Below are positions 15,979-24,778 of a stretch of 64,000 nt of DNA, in pieces. The stretch covers positions 1 through 64,000 of the forward strand of contig CAJUEW010000004.1 in NCBI GenBank assembly GCA_910585465.1. The letters run 5' to 3'. The translations under genes and the position numbers were made by a program. The DNA comes from an uncultured Lachnospiraceae bacterium (GTDB lineage Bacteria > Bacillota > Clostridia > Lachnospirales > Lachnospiraceae). The notes under the pieces are model-generated. The model was not told where the DNA came from. It saw only the letters and a program-made list of their open reading frames with translations, and made no database searches. Position 1 is the stretch's first letter, and every line of letters begins with the position of its first letter.

Positions 15979-17013
15979 TTATTCACTCCTTTTCACGTAA
16001 ATAACCGCCCACGACGCCACATCAAACGGGCGCGGAAGCGGTCTTGAAGTCAAACGAAGTTTTTCCACTTCGTCGTTTTCATCAGCCCATAACTTCGGAA
16101 CAAGTTTTCCTTCGTAACTCTGCCACTTTTTGTCTTCCATCTGCGTTACAAGGCCATACTCGATCTGTCCCTCCCCGTTTGAATGTCCTAAAAGCACGGT
16201 TCCGGCCGGAATCATCGCTTCGTCTTCGCCTTCATCATTCAGGAACCATTCATCATAGGTATAAATATCAAGATCCAGTTCCGCGATTCTTCCGTAAAAC
16301 GTCAACGCGTCGTCAACAACGCGCGGCTCGATCACGACGTTTTTATATTTCAGAAGGTTCATAGCTTTTTCGATAAACGGATTCGTGATAAAATCTTCGA
16401 TCACGTCAGAAGAAAAAATCGCAATATCCGGCGCTCTCCCGGTGTCCTTAATTATTTTCTTCCGAAGCCAGCGAAGAAGAATCAGGGGATCCACCGTCGC
16501 AAGCGACCACTGTTCATCAGTCCCCAGCACGACGATATTATCGAAGCCGAAATCAATCTGAACATCAACGCCGTTATCTTCGTCCACAACGTCGATTTTT
16601 CCTTCAAAAAGAATCTGCCGGCACATCCACTCTTTTCTTCTGGCAATCGATTCTTCCAGATCGGTCATATCTTTCGCCAGAAGTTCGTTTTCGCGCTCCG
16701 CCGGTGTCCTCTGCGAATAGATATTTTCACCGATTGCACGTTTTGTAATATCATCAATCGTCAGAACTCTTTCCGGAGCGATTTTCGGTGTGGTGAACAG
16801 GTTTGTCTGGAATCCCTGGCGCGTGATAACCTTTCCACCCTTCCTGGGACTTACAAAAGGCGCCATGATTCTTTTTCCCTTCCTGACGTCAAATTCGACC
16901 TTTTCGGTCAAGTGGGTTTTATCCTCAGGGAAAAAAGTTTTCTGTAAAAACGTTCTGACGGGCGGCGTCTGATCGATCGCTTCCATCATTTCGCGTGTTG
17001 TATAATCAGGCAT
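15979..17013 (-). CDS. major capsid protein E (lambda gpE type)
   Basis: A 344-residue capsid protein, about the length of lambda gpE. Diagnostic segments are TPPVRTFLQKTFFPE, RKGKRIMAPFVSPRKGGKVI, RKEWMCRQILFEGKI and the C-terminal RPLPRPFDVASWAVIYVK. It forms the HK97-fold icosahedral shell together with the decoration protein encoded next to it. Confidence 0.95.
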   Translation of the reverse strand: MPDYTTREMMEAIDQTPPVRTFLQKTFFPEDKTHLTEKVEFDVRKGKRIMAPFVSPRKGGKVITRQGFQTNLFTTPKIAPERVLTIDDITKRAIGENIYSQRTPAERENELLAKDMTDLEESIARRKEWMCRQILFEGKIDVVDEDNGVDVQIDFGFDNIVVLGTDEQWSLATVDPLILLRWLRKKIIKDTGRAPDIAIFSSDVIEDFITNPFIEKAMNLLKYKNVVIEPRVVDDALTFYGRIAELDLDIYTYDEWFLNDEGEDEAMIPAGTVLLGHSNGEGQIEYGLVTQMEDKKWQSYEGKLVPKLWADENDEVEKLRLTSRPLPRPFDVASWAVIYVKRSE

Positions 17014-17027
17014 TTTTTTATCCCCCC

Positions 17028-17408
17028 TTATTCATATTTCTGGACGTCGCGAAGGAACAAGGAAACGGCCCTCATATCGTCTTCGTAGCTGTCAACGGAT
17101 GCTCCCTCTCCGGCCACAATCACCGCGGACCGGTTGAACGCGCCCGTCTGGTAACATACGGCTGGAATGTTGTCGGCTGCGGCATCGCTTCCGGTGTCGG
17201 TGTCGTCCGTAAGGATTCCGAATATTTTCCCTTCAATATCGGCTGTACCGGCAATATATCCGGCTTTTTCCGCCCTGACAATCAGGGAACCGCGTTTCAA
17301 TACGCCCTGACCGGCTTTCAGTCCGATTCCTACTTTCAGGCTCGGGAAATCATCAGAAACAATCAAGGAATCCGGCGTAAATTCGCCGATCTGCTTAAAC
17401 ATATTCAT
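17028..17408 (-). CDS. head decoration protein D
   Basis: A 126-residue gpD homologue with a GQGVLKRGSLIVRAEKAGYI segment, a FGILTDDTDTGSDAA segment and an ACYQTGAFNRSAVIVA-like end. It trims and stabilises the expanded capsid. It shares one base with the upstream protease/scaffold stop. Confidence 0.9.
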   Translation of the reverse strand: MNMFKQIGEFTPDSLIVSDDFPSLKVGIGLKAGQGVLKRGSLIVRAEKAGYIAGTADIEGKIFGILTDDTDTGSDAAADNIPAVCYQTGAFNRSAVIVAGEGASVDSYEDDMRAVSLFLRDVQKYE

Positions 17409-17830
17409 TATTTTTCTCCCCTTCTTCTGTCTTTCCCCAGGAAATCCGCAAGGCCGTTGACCTTCGTTTCGCTTTCCGCTTTCTTGTCGTCTTCTTCGCT
17501 GGTTCCGGCGTTCGGCGTGCTGCCAACGAAAGACGCGCCGGAATCCGCCAGATCAGCGACTATATTGTTCAAGGTCTGCAGTCCGGCTTTGCTATTTGCC
17601 TTCATTTGGGCTAACGCAAGATCAGCGGCGGAAATCGGTTCATCGTACTTTGCTTTGTTCAGCACATCATCAGGAATCCCGGACGCGATTTCATCGATCG
17701 CTTTCAGACGGTTTCGTTCAGCGTTTACTGCTTCCGTTACGATCTGATTCACGAATTCAGGATAAACGCTTTTTAAATGTGCGGCGTCAGTAATAACCGG
17801 CACCGTGCTTTTGGTTGATTCTTCACCCAT
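17408..17830 (-). CDS. nested scaffold protein (Nu3-like internal start)
   Basis: Inside the protease gene, in the same frame, ATG at 17830 (MGEESTKSTVPV) is preceded by AAAGGAAG seven bases upstream, a strong ribosome binding site. It would produce a free 140-residue scaffold, as lambda Nu3 arises within gene C. The site is seen in the sequence; production is inferred by analogy. Confidence 0.7.
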   Translation of the reverse strand: MGEESTKSTVPVITDAAHLKSVYPEFVNQIVTEAVNAERNRLKAIDEIASGIPDDVLNKAKYDEPISAADLALAQMKANSKAGLQTLNNIVADLADSGASFVGSTPNAGTSEEDDKKAESETKVNGLADFLGKDRRRGEK

Positions 17831-18634
17831 GATATTACTTCCTTTCTGTATGTTTTTATTTGAAAAAGTCCCCTTATCTTTCGGCAGCGCTATCGAAAGA
17901 TCCTGAACCTTTTTCCGAATGTTATCCGGGACGACGGTTTCCAGGTAGTTTTTAAAGCCGCACGGAACGCCGTTCATGCTGAATCGGTTTGAAAAGGCGT
18001 TGTCCTGGAATCCGGTTTCAATCATTTCATCACAGAAACCGGCGTCAACTGCTTCCTGGCCCACATACCACGATTCGACATTCATAATTTGATTGATTTC
18101 TTCTTCCGTCTTGTCAAGTCGTTCCATGTAGGCGGTTGCTATGCTCTTTTTAACCTGCTCCGTCACGTCTGCCAGTTTCAAAAGATCTTCCGACGTGTAG
18201 GAACCTCTCAAGGTAATAGACGGATTGTGCACCATCAGAATCGCATTTTTGGCGATCCTTCGCTTATCACAAGCCATAAGAATAATCGTCGCGGCACTGG
18301 CGCAAATACCGATAATTGTTCCGGTAATCGTCGCCTTATTCAGAATCAGCGCATTATATATTGCATTTGCGGCGAATACGTCACCGCCGGGCGACTGAAT
18401 AACAACATTGATATTCTTTTTATCTCCCAGCGCATTAAGATCGGCGATAAAGTCGCGGTATGTGACAGAATCATCGTCCCACCAACTGTCTTCACTGGAT
18501 ATTTCGCCGAAAAGCTGTAATTCCGCGCTTTCGTCGTCCTTGTTTATGAAGTTCCAGAATTTATTGATCTTCGGATTCTTCTTCGCCGTCGCCGGCGTCG
18601 TCTGATTCAGGATTCTTGCTTTCTTCGTCTTCAT
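17408..18634 (-). CDS. ClpP-like head maturation protease with scaffold domain
   Basis: A 408-residue protein from the ATG at 18634 (an upstream TTG/ATG frame to 18703 is less likely; AAGGAG precedes 18634). The protease half has the ClpP/S49-like features QSPGGDV, the nucleophile Ser in CASAATIIL and the His of LMVHNPSI. The C-terminal 140 residues form an Ala-rich, charged scaffold-like domain. It matches the lambda C protein layout: protease fused to the scaffold, which it degrades after assembly. It overlaps the portal gene. Confidence 0.92.
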   Translation of the reverse strand: MKTKKARILNQTTPATAKKNPKINKFWNFINKDDESAELQLFGEISSEDSWWDDDSVTYRDFIADLNALGDKKNINVVIQSPGGDVFAANAIYNALILNKATITGTIIGICASAATIILMACDKRRIAKNAILMVHNPSITLRGSYTSEDLLKLADVTEQVKKSIATAYMERLDKTEEEINQIMNVESWYVGQEAVDAGFCDEMIETGFQDNAFSNRFSMNGVPCGFKNYLETVVPDNIRKKVQDLSIALPKDKGTFSNKNIQKGSNIMGEESTKSTVPVITDAAHLKSVYPEFVNQIVTEAVNAERNRLKAIDEIASGIPDDVLNKAKYDEPISAADLALAQMKANSKAGLQTLNNIVADLADSGASFVGSTPNAGTSEEDDKKAESETKVNGLADFLGKDRRRGEK

Positions 18635-20252
18635 CGGTTGTTTCACTCTCCTTCTGGTTTTTACTTTCTTCGCCGGCTCCAGGCAGCGAGGAAGCTGATA
18701 CAAATCCAGCTTCTTTCATTAGCTGGTTTTCTCTGGCAAGCTGGGCAATATTCGCGTCAAAATCTGTTCCCGTCATTTCGATAGATTCACGCTGGCGTGT
18801 GGATACGCCGATTGCAATTCTCTTTTCTGCCGCGGTTGCCTCCTTGACCGGATCGATCATTCCGGGGGCCGGGCCGTTCCACTGGGCGCGGCAATAAGCT
18901 TTTTTGATTGCCGGATCCAGAAAGAAGCCGGGCGCCTTGATTCTCCCGCTTGAGACCGCTTCCGTCAGGAATATTTCATAAACCGGTTGACAGAAATCTG
19001 CTGCCAACCACTTTCTTTTCATTCTGAACGCCTTCCAGGCCTCCAGAAGTGCCGCCCTTGAAGCCGAATAACTGGAATGGAAGTTCTTTATCAGTAATTC
19101 GACCGGTATTTCCAGCGCGGCGCCTATATACTTAGCAAGCGACGTCGTGAAGGCGTCAAAATTAGTCGAAGGCCGTTTCGCGTCCGCAATATCAATTTTT
19201 TCGCCCGGCCTTAACATGTTTACCATGCCAGGCCCCAGTTCATAATTAATTTCATCATCGGATACGCGGTCTTTGTCGTCTACAACTCCTGTAAATCCCA
19301 TTTCAGACGCGCCGCTTTCGGATATTATAAACACGGTAAAAAATCCGTTGATAACTGCTGCCATCATTTCGGCTTCGCTGTATCTGGTAAGCTGTTTTAA
19401 CGATTCAATCACCGGCGCCAGATACGGAACGCCCCTGTATTGTTCCGCGCGTTCTGCTTCAAAAATCATTAAAACATTAGGCGCTCCCGTTCGATCTCCG
19501 AAGGCTTTCACCCTCTCCCACTTTTTCGCCACCCGAAGCTGACTGTTCGGGTACGTTGAACATATATGATAGGCTACAACCCGGCCGGTGTCCGTCACTT
19601 CGACGCCGTTAAAAATCCGGTTCCCCGTCGTGCTATCCGTCGCGTATAGATTGACGGCCGTTCCGGTTGAATGTGGCGTTGATACGCGGTCCGACTCTAT
19701 CAGGTGGACGCGCAAACCGTAGGGAAACGCCGGTGTCGGCTTCTCATATTCCAGAAGGACGCAGGCGTCGCCGTTCATCAGCCAGGACAGACACGCGACT
19801 TGCTGGATTTCGTAAAAATCATTTACGCGCGTTGAATCACAGAATTTCGATTCCGCCCACAATTCAAATTCGCGTTCCGTGTTGTGCTGCCATTCCGCCG
19901 CTGCTTCTGGCGACATTTTAAGGAATGCGGCGTCGATTGTGCTTTTCAGCTTCAGCCCTTCGCCTACTATATTGGTCCGGTTTGTTTTGATTGCGGAAAC
20001 TGCCAGCGGCGCCGACATATAAAGACTTCGGGAACGCTGGCGAAGGATCGGAATATTCCGGTCGATGTCTTCTTGCGGCGACTTGCTGGACGCCAGCCAG
20101 CCGCGCATTGAATTTTTATTCCGTGCGGCTCCGCTTTCGTCGTAGCCGGAATTTTTAAACGACCGCATCATGTTTAGTTTTATTCGCTCTTTTTCCCGCC
20201 GCAAGGCGGCGGAAGGATTGACAGCTTCGACAAGTTTATCAATAATATTCAA
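18561..20252 (-). CDS. portal protein (lambda gpB type)
   Basis: A 563-residue portal. It contains PLAVSAIKTNRTNIVGEGL, the CLSWLMNGDACVLLEYE segment, and IGAALEIPVELLIKNFHSSYSASRAALLEAWKAF, the hallmark of lambda-family portals. The C-terminus is a Glu/Ser-rich tail. It forms the dodecameric DNA channel at the head vertex. Confidence 0.95.
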   Translation of the reverse strand: MNIIDKLVEAVNPSAALRREKERIKLNMMRSFKNSGYDESGAARNKNSMRGWLASSKSPQEDIDRNIPILRQRSRSLYMSAPLAVSAIKTNRTNIVGEGLKLKSTIDAAFLKMSPEAAAEWQHNTEREFELWAESKFCDSTRVNDFYEIQQVACLSWLMNGDACVLLEYEKPTPAFPYGLRVHLIESDRVSTPHSTGTAVNLYATDSTTGNRIFNGVEVTDTGRVVAYHICSTYPNSQLRVAKKWERVKAFGDRTGAPNVLMIFEAERAEQYRGVPYLAPVIESLKQLTRYSEAEMMAAVINGFFTVFIISESGASEMGFTGVVDDKDRVSDDEINYELGPGMVNMLRPGEKIDIADAKRPSTNFDAFTTSLAKYIGAALEIPVELLIKNFHSSYSASRAALLEAWKAFRMKRKWLAADFCQPVYEIFLTEAVSSGRIKAPGFFLDPAIKKAYCRAQWNGPAPGMIDPVKEATAAEKRIAIGVSTRQRESIEMTGTDFDANIAQLARENQLMKEAGFVSASSLPGAGEESKNQKESETTDEDEESKNPESDDAGDGEEESEDQ

Positions 20253-20272
20253 CTTTAATCACCGTCCTTCCA

Positions 20273-20509
20273 TCAAATATCACGCGGAAGGAAGCGGAAA
20301 GCCTTATTTTTGCCGCCGGTATTTTCCAGCGCTTCAATCTGCCCCTCCAGATCCTTAATTGCCGCGCGTATGGTTGACAAATCCGCCCGTTTCAGGCTCT
20401 TTGTGCCGATTGTGTATTCCTGATTCAGCAATACGGCTTCTTCGGCTTCGTAGTACATGGAAAGCCGCTTTTTATACCGTTCCAGGCGCTCTTTTTGCAA
20501 TTTTCCCAT
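20273..20509 (-). CDS. head-tail joining protein gpW-like
   Basis: A 78-residue helical protein (RLERYKKRLSMYYEAEEAVLLNQEY...LSTIRAAIKDLEGQIEAL) between terminase and portal, the place of lambda gpW. It seals the portal after packaging and prepares the tail attachment site. Confidence 0.85.
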   Translation of the reverse strand: MGKLQKERLERYKKRLSMYYEAEEAVLLNQEYTIGTKSLKRADLSTIRAAIKDLEGQIEALENTGGKNKAFRFLPRDI

Positions 20510-20520
20510 ATTTCATCTCC

Positions 20521-22452
20521 TTATAGTCGAAGGCCGCGGCTTACCGGCCCGGCCCTTTTCTTTTTTCCGGCTTTTGCCGGTGATTTTTTCATGTAATTGA
20601 TTCCAGCTTTGATTTTTGCTTCCAATACGTCAAAGTTTGGGCGAAGAATTTCCGCTGCGGCCGTCGAATAGTTCCGAAGATCCAGCGGTTCATTCCTGGT
20701 TCCAGACTTCTTTTTCCACTTAATCACAGGACGCCCGTCCTTCATTTCAACGACGCGCTGTTCACTGTTTAGCCCTTTGATATAGGTTTCGTTGAATCCT
20801 AATTCCTGATTGATTGGAAAATGGCAGTATCCTGGCCCTTTTTCTCCGATTTTTAATCGCGTCATAAGAATTTCTTTTCCTGAATCCACGCCCAGGATAA
20901 AGATTTTTACTTTATATTGATTATTTTGTGAAATCTTATGAAGTAAAGGAATACCAGGGCCGCCCATGCCCTTTATTCCATATATCTTTTTATTCTTTGC
21001 CTCCATTTTTTTCAGCCACTTATAACATTCCGTCGTATAGTGGCCGCCGGTATCTATGCAAGTACATGCAATAAGAAGGCCGGAACCGGACCCGAAAAAC
21101 AATTCCCGATCAAGATATTCTTCCAGTTTGTCCCAGGTTTCGTCTTTTTCCATATCTCCCAAAATCTTATCGTACCGGATTCCCCATGATTCATAGCCGC
21201 GCCCCCAGCCCGTTATTTCTATCTCGAAGCGATTGTCCTGAACATCGACGCCGGCCGTCAGAAGAAGAACGCCGTCGGGAATCTCTGCTTCGTATTTTTC
21301 GCGGCGGCCCAGTAACGAACTATCGTCGGCGCTGGCGCCGCGGTCTTCCCACGTTTCGCCCAGTGTGGTATTGATCCACGTCTTCATTTTGTTAATGTCG
21401 CCGTTTACCTTTAGCTCATGCTGAGCTTCTTTAAATTCCCGAATAATTTCTTCCCAGTGTTTCCATGGCGAAGTTAATTCGTTTAAGTGAAAAGACCTTT
21501 TCCGGCGGCGCTCCGGGTATTTTGCAATATATTTTCCGTTTTCAATCTGCTGTTTCCAGTCAATTTCCGGAATATGTTCGCCGCAAAACTTACATTCCAT
21601 AGTCACATCAGAAAAGCGGATTCGCGGCCACTCGAACGGCTGGTATTTTCCGCAGCAAGGGCAAGGGACACACCATTCTTCTTGTGTTCCCGATTCAAAT
21701 TCTTTTTCGACCTGACTTAAACCTTTGATTGTCGGTGTTGATACTTTGATTTTCTTCCGGTTCCAGAAGGCCGTTGTTCTTTTTTCAACCAGACTGATCG
21801 GATCTCCCTCGCTTCCAGCACTTGCCGGATAACGGTCTATCTCGTCCATCAGTACGATTCGGACGGGCCTGGAAGCCAGGCTTGACGGAGAATTCGCGCC
21901 GGCGATCGTCACATGACCGCCTGGGAATGTTTTATGTAAAATCGTATTCCCGGAAGTGCGCGACTTTACATCGCGGACTTTTCCGTTCAACGTCGGCGTG
22001 TCACGGATCATAGGTGCCAGGCGGTCTTTTGAAAAGTCTTCCGCCATAGGCTTTAGTGTCGGTTGAACTACCAACATAGGCGCTGGATCATAAGCGATAA
22101 AATATCCGATGATATTTAAAATAAGTTCGGTCTTTCCTACCTGGGCCGAACTCATAATCACAACTTCTTCACATTCTGGGTCATTTATCGCATCCATGAT
22201 TTCTCGTTGATAAGGCGCTCTGTCCGTGTTCCACTGTCCAGGCTCCGCCGATGATTCAGCGGATAATTTGCGGTAACGATCCGCCCATTGACTGACTGTT
22301 AAAATCGGCGGCGGCGCGACCACCTTCGCAATCTCCCGAAATAGTTTTATAGTTTTGTAGTCAACACTTAAATCTTTATGACGTTTTTTTACAACGACGG
22401 TATCCGGGGAAACAAGCGGCGATTTTTCAAACGCTATTTTTTTATTCCTCAA
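20521..22452 (-). CDS. terminase large subunit (GpA type)
   Basis: A 643-residue GpA-family packaging motor. The Walker A-like motif is SSAQVGKTE and Walker B is VRIVLMDEIDRYP. CPCCGKYQPFEWP...CKFCGEHIPE is the zinc-binding stretch usual in GpA, and the C-terminal nuclease region includes GVDVQDNRFEIEI and CIDTGGHYTTECY. It cuts and pumps phage DNA. The overlap of 11 bases with the small subunit indicates coupling. Confidence 0.95.
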   Translation of the reverse strand: MRNKKIAFEKSPLVSPDTVVVKKRHKDLSVDYKTIKLFREIAKVVAPPPILTVSQWADRYRKLSAESSAEPGQWNTDRAPYQREIMDAINDPECEEVVIMSSAQVGKTELILNIIGYFIAYDPAPMLVVQPTLKPMAEDFSKDRLAPMIRDTPTLNGKVRDVKSRTSGNTILHKTFPGGHVTIAGANSPSSLASRPVRIVLMDEIDRYPASAGSEGDPISLVEKRTTAFWNRKKIKVSTPTIKGLSQVEKEFESGTQEEWCVPCPCCGKYQPFEWPRIRFSDVTMECKFCGEHIPEIDWKQQIENGKYIAKYPERRRKRSFHLNELTSPWKHWEEIIREFKEAQHELKVNGDINKMKTWINTTLGETWEDRGASADDSSLLGRREKYEAEIPDGVLLLTAGVDVQDNRFEIEITGWGRGYESWGIRYDKILGDMEKDETWDKLEEYLDRELFFGSGSGLLIACTCIDTGGHYTTECYKWLKKMEAKNKKIYGIKGMGGPGIPLLHKISQNNQYKVKIFILGVDSGKEILMTRLKIGEKGPGYCHFPINQELGFNETYIKGLNSEQRVVEMKDGRPVIKWKKKSGTRNEPLDLRNYSTAAAEILRPNFDVLEAKIKAGINYMKKSPAKAGKKKRAGPVSRGLRL

Positions 22453-23002
22453 ATTCTTCTTCTCCTTCTACATATTCGTCAGAATAAAGCTCCTTCGGAT
22501 CATAGTCTTTCAATTCGTTCAACGCTTCGGCGACTTCTTTTGTCAGACGGTCTTTAATATATCCGGCGTCACGGTCTTCCAGAATCGGCGCCGCCTTTGA
22601 CGGAATATTCATCACCCTGGTTTTAAAGGCGGTCAGCATATCAGACATAACCCGTTCGACGTCTTCCGCCTTGTGAAGTTCTCCCTTCATGGTCTGAAGC
22701 TTCAATTCTGAAATGTGGCGCTTCACTCTTTCGTGAAGGGCTTTTTCTTCGTCAATGTCGATTTCCCCGTCCGGGCTGTCTATTGCGGCTCCTTCCGCGG
22801 CCAGCTTCAAAGACAGAATATAGTTCTTTAATGATTCCACAAGGTTATAGCGGCCCTTTGCTGCTCTGACAATAATACCTTCTTCCGCCATCTGACGGAC
22901 GCGGCGATCTGACACTCCAAAAATTCCGCTCAGGACGGCGGCGGAAACGGTCAGACTGTCAATGTCCGTAACCTTCGTTGAATCTGTGTATGATTTTGCC
23001 AT
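22442..23002 (-). CDS. terminase small subunit (Nu1-like)
   Basis: A 186-residue protein with an N-terminal winged-helix DNA-binding domain (LSGIFGVSDRRVRQMAEEGIIVRAAKGRYNLVESLKNY) and a long helical C-terminus, as in lambda Nu1. It recognises the packaging site and recruits the large subunit. The repeat-rich region directly upstream is the best candidate for its target. Confidence 0.88.
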   Translation of the reverse strand: MAKSYTDSTKVTDIDSLTVSAAVLSGIFGVSDRRVRQMAEEGIIVRAAKGRYNLVESLKNYILSLKLAAEGAAIDSPDGEIDIDEEKALHERVKRHISELKLQTMKGELHKAEDVERVMSDMLTAFKTRVMNIPSKAAPILEDRDAGYIKDRLTKEVAEALNELKDYDPKELYSDEYVEGEEEFEE

Positions 23003-23372
23003 AATTTCACTTCCTTTCTTTCCGGAAAAACGGAAACGGAAACCTTCAAATTTTTTTCTTTGTAGCTGGCCCTATTTTGGGCTCAACGACCCGCAACAGA
23101 ATTTTTACCGTCCGGAAGAACCTAGTTCCGGCACGGCGTCTTTCTGGCAGCTATCTGCTTGCCTTGGCGACCTTCGTTTCGCTCTCCTTCTCTTGACATA
23201 TCTTATAATTGTGTCAAGTGGTGTCGTGACTGTTTTCTTTCAATTAAGTGCGAACTAAAACGACACACACCATTTGTCATAGGCTCATTGTGTCAAGTAC
23301 ACAGCATAAGAGGATAACGACTTCCCATTCTTATGCCCGTGTGTCACGCATACATACACGCAAAAGACAAGG
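23003..23372. promoter_or_regulatory. repeat-rich region, candidate cos/packaging site
   Basis: 370 bases without a gene. ATTGTGTCAAGT occurs at 23208-23219 and 23287-23298, with related GTGTCGTGAC and GTGTGTCACG copies. CTTGACA at 23192-23198 is inverted at 23212-23218. CCGGAA and TTCCGG arms lie at about 23111-23130. Lambda-type phages place cos directly upstream of the small terminase gene, so this is where it is expected. Alternatively the repeats serve the adjacent tyrosine recombinase. Confidence 0.45.
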
Positions 23373-23936
23373 CTATTTGTGGCCCTTCTTCTTGAAGGAT
23401 AGTCCACGAATAGCCTTGTCTTTGTTGTCCTGGTTGATACCAATATAACGAAGCGTGACAGATATATCAGAATGATTCAATATTTCCTTGATTGTCACAG
23501 CGTCGTGTGTCTGCTGGTACATGTGATAACCGAACGTCTTCCGTAGTGTGTGCGTTCCTATGGAATCCAGCCCAAAAGCGGCGGCCGCCTGACTTAGTAT
23601 GTTATAGGCTTGTTGTCTGGTTATAGGTTTATTCGGGAAATTGGGGGACTTGAATAAATATTCGTAGTCCTTTTTTCCGCGAATAAATTCCTGGATGATA
23701 GGTTTTAGTTCGGAATTTATCGGGAAGCGTTTTTCCTTTCCTGTTTTTTCTTCCCGTATATATACGGCGTCTTTTTCCTTTACGTCCCGGACGCGGAATT
23801 TCAGGATGTCCGAAATGCGAAGGCCCGTGTATATGCCGAACATGAACATTAAATAATCGCGCTCATTCCTTGCTTTCAGGAAATCCGCGACATCCATCAC
23901 AAGATCCATGTCCCGGATCGGTTCGACTGTATTCAT
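23373..23936 (-). CDS. minimal tyrosine recombinase
   Basis: A 187-residue protein that is nearly all catalytic domain. It has the first Arg in YTGLRISDIL, the Lys in EEKTGKEKRF, the HTLRKTFG box, the second His in LNHSDISVTLRY and Tyr in the RYIG motif, so the active site looks complete. The usual N-terminal core-binding domain is reduced to about 25 residues. It is not the prophage integrase, which is a serine recombinase at the other end. It may resolve dimers or recombine sites in the adjacent TGTGTCA repeats; this is inference. Confidence 0.85.
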   Translation of the reverse strand: MNTVEPIRDMDLVMDVADFLKARNERDYLMFMFGIYTGLRISDILKFRVRDVKEKDAVYIREEKTGKEKRFPINSELKPIIQEFIRGKKDYEYLFKSPNFPNKPITRQQAYNILSQAAAAFGLDSIGTHTLRKTFGYHMYQQTHDAVTIKEILNHSDISVTLRYIGINQDNKDKAIRGLSFKKKGHK

Positions 23937-24005
23937 CAGACACCCCCCTTTTCTTTCTTATCCGCCGCAGCAAACAGTTCTCACAAGGAGAAGTATTGTA
24001 AAACA

Positions 24006-24242
24006 TCAATCGAGCTGACGACCATCATTTATATTTGATCGGTCAAAGGTTGTGATCGATGTCAGTCCATTTTTTTTCACAACTTCCGTTCCAACCATGA
24101 TTTCCAGTTCAACCGGCTCATTATTCTGCACATCAAATACAATAAGATTCTGTCCGTCTTCTACGGCGTAGGTAATGCCCGTTTTTGCTGTTATTTCTGA
24201 CATTCCCTTCATAAACTCTTTGATTCTTTCTTCCTGGCTCAT
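24006..24242 (-). CDS. small phage protein, unknown
   Basis: A 78-residue protein with a helical N-terminus (SQEERIKEFMKGMSEITAKTG) and a beta-rich second half (NLIVFDVQNNEPVELEIMVG). Its ATG overlaps the stop of the short frame upstream (ATGA), implying coupling. The family was not recognised. Confidence 0.65.
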   Translation of the reverse strand: MSQEERIKEFMKGMSEITAKTGITYAVEDGQNLIVFDVQNNEPVELEIMVGTEVVKKNGLTSITTFDRSNINDGRQLD

Positions 24243-24400
24243 TCTTTTCCCTTCCTCGAAAATTTTTTGTTTGCCCGGCGGTTATAATAAATTACAGGCT
24301 TTACAAATTCGCCTTCTGCTTTGTCAAATAGATCGTTGGATGAACTTATTGTGTAGAAATTAGCATGAAGACAGTTCTTTTCAATCCATTTATTAAACAC
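24239..24400 (-). CDS. short ORF coupled to the next gene, possible remnant
   Basis: A 53-codon frame from GTG at 24400. It contains LHANFYTISSSNDLFDKAEG and a basic end, RRANKKFSRKGKE, and its TGA overlaps the next start. The codon use looks coding, but there is no ribosome binding site and an in-frame stop lies just upstream. It may be the 3' end of a gene broken when the neighbouring AT-rich module entered. Confidence 0.4.
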   Translation of the reverse strand: MFNKWIEKNCLHANFYTISSSNDLFDKAEGEFVKPVIYYNRRANKKFSRKGKE

Positions 24401-24523
24401 GTAGCCAAGCTATTCTTCTAATTCTTGCTACTGTTCTTTTGTTACGTTCGACAAGTAACCGTTGGCTCAATCAAAAAAAGATGGCTTATCACCACCTCTT
24501 ATTCGTATTTTTTTAGAGTATAG

Positions 24524-24547
24524 GAAAAGCAGCCCTTTCGGACTGCT
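24524..24547 (-). terminator. GNRA-loop intrinsic terminator
   Basis: On the minus strand AGCAGTCC pairs with GGGCTGCT around a GAAA loop, followed by TTTTCC. It directly follows the stop of the short remnant frame. Confidence 0.8.
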
Positions 24548-24702
24548 CATACTTGTCTGTTCTTTTGCTCTGCCACTTCAGACATTATGTTATATGTCTG
24601 GCTTTGGTTCTCCGATTTAACATTCTGAGTTATACTGTTGAACTTCTCTTGATTCATTTTCTGCCGCAGTTTTTCCTGATCCTTCTTGTCCCTGTGGGCA
24701 CC
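24547..24702 (-). pseudogene. 3' remnant of a phage gene
   Basis: An open frame encodes RDKKDQEKLRQKMNQEKF and a hydrophilic C-terminus ending in EVAEQKNRQV. It has no start signal at its only ATG (24657) and is bounded upstream by a stop. With a proper terminator right after, it looks like the tail end of a longer gene truncated beside the two-gene module at 24779-26440. Confidence 0.4.
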
Positions 24703-24778
24703 TCAAGAATAGTGTGGATAAAAGGAGGACAAAATATACAGAAAAGAGACGCCAAAGCACCTTTACTTAAAAGCTATG

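Noticed and set aside
23192..23218. Plus-strand promoter TTGACA...TATAAT
   Set aside because: The two boxes are only five bases apart; the sequence is better explained as an inverted repeat.
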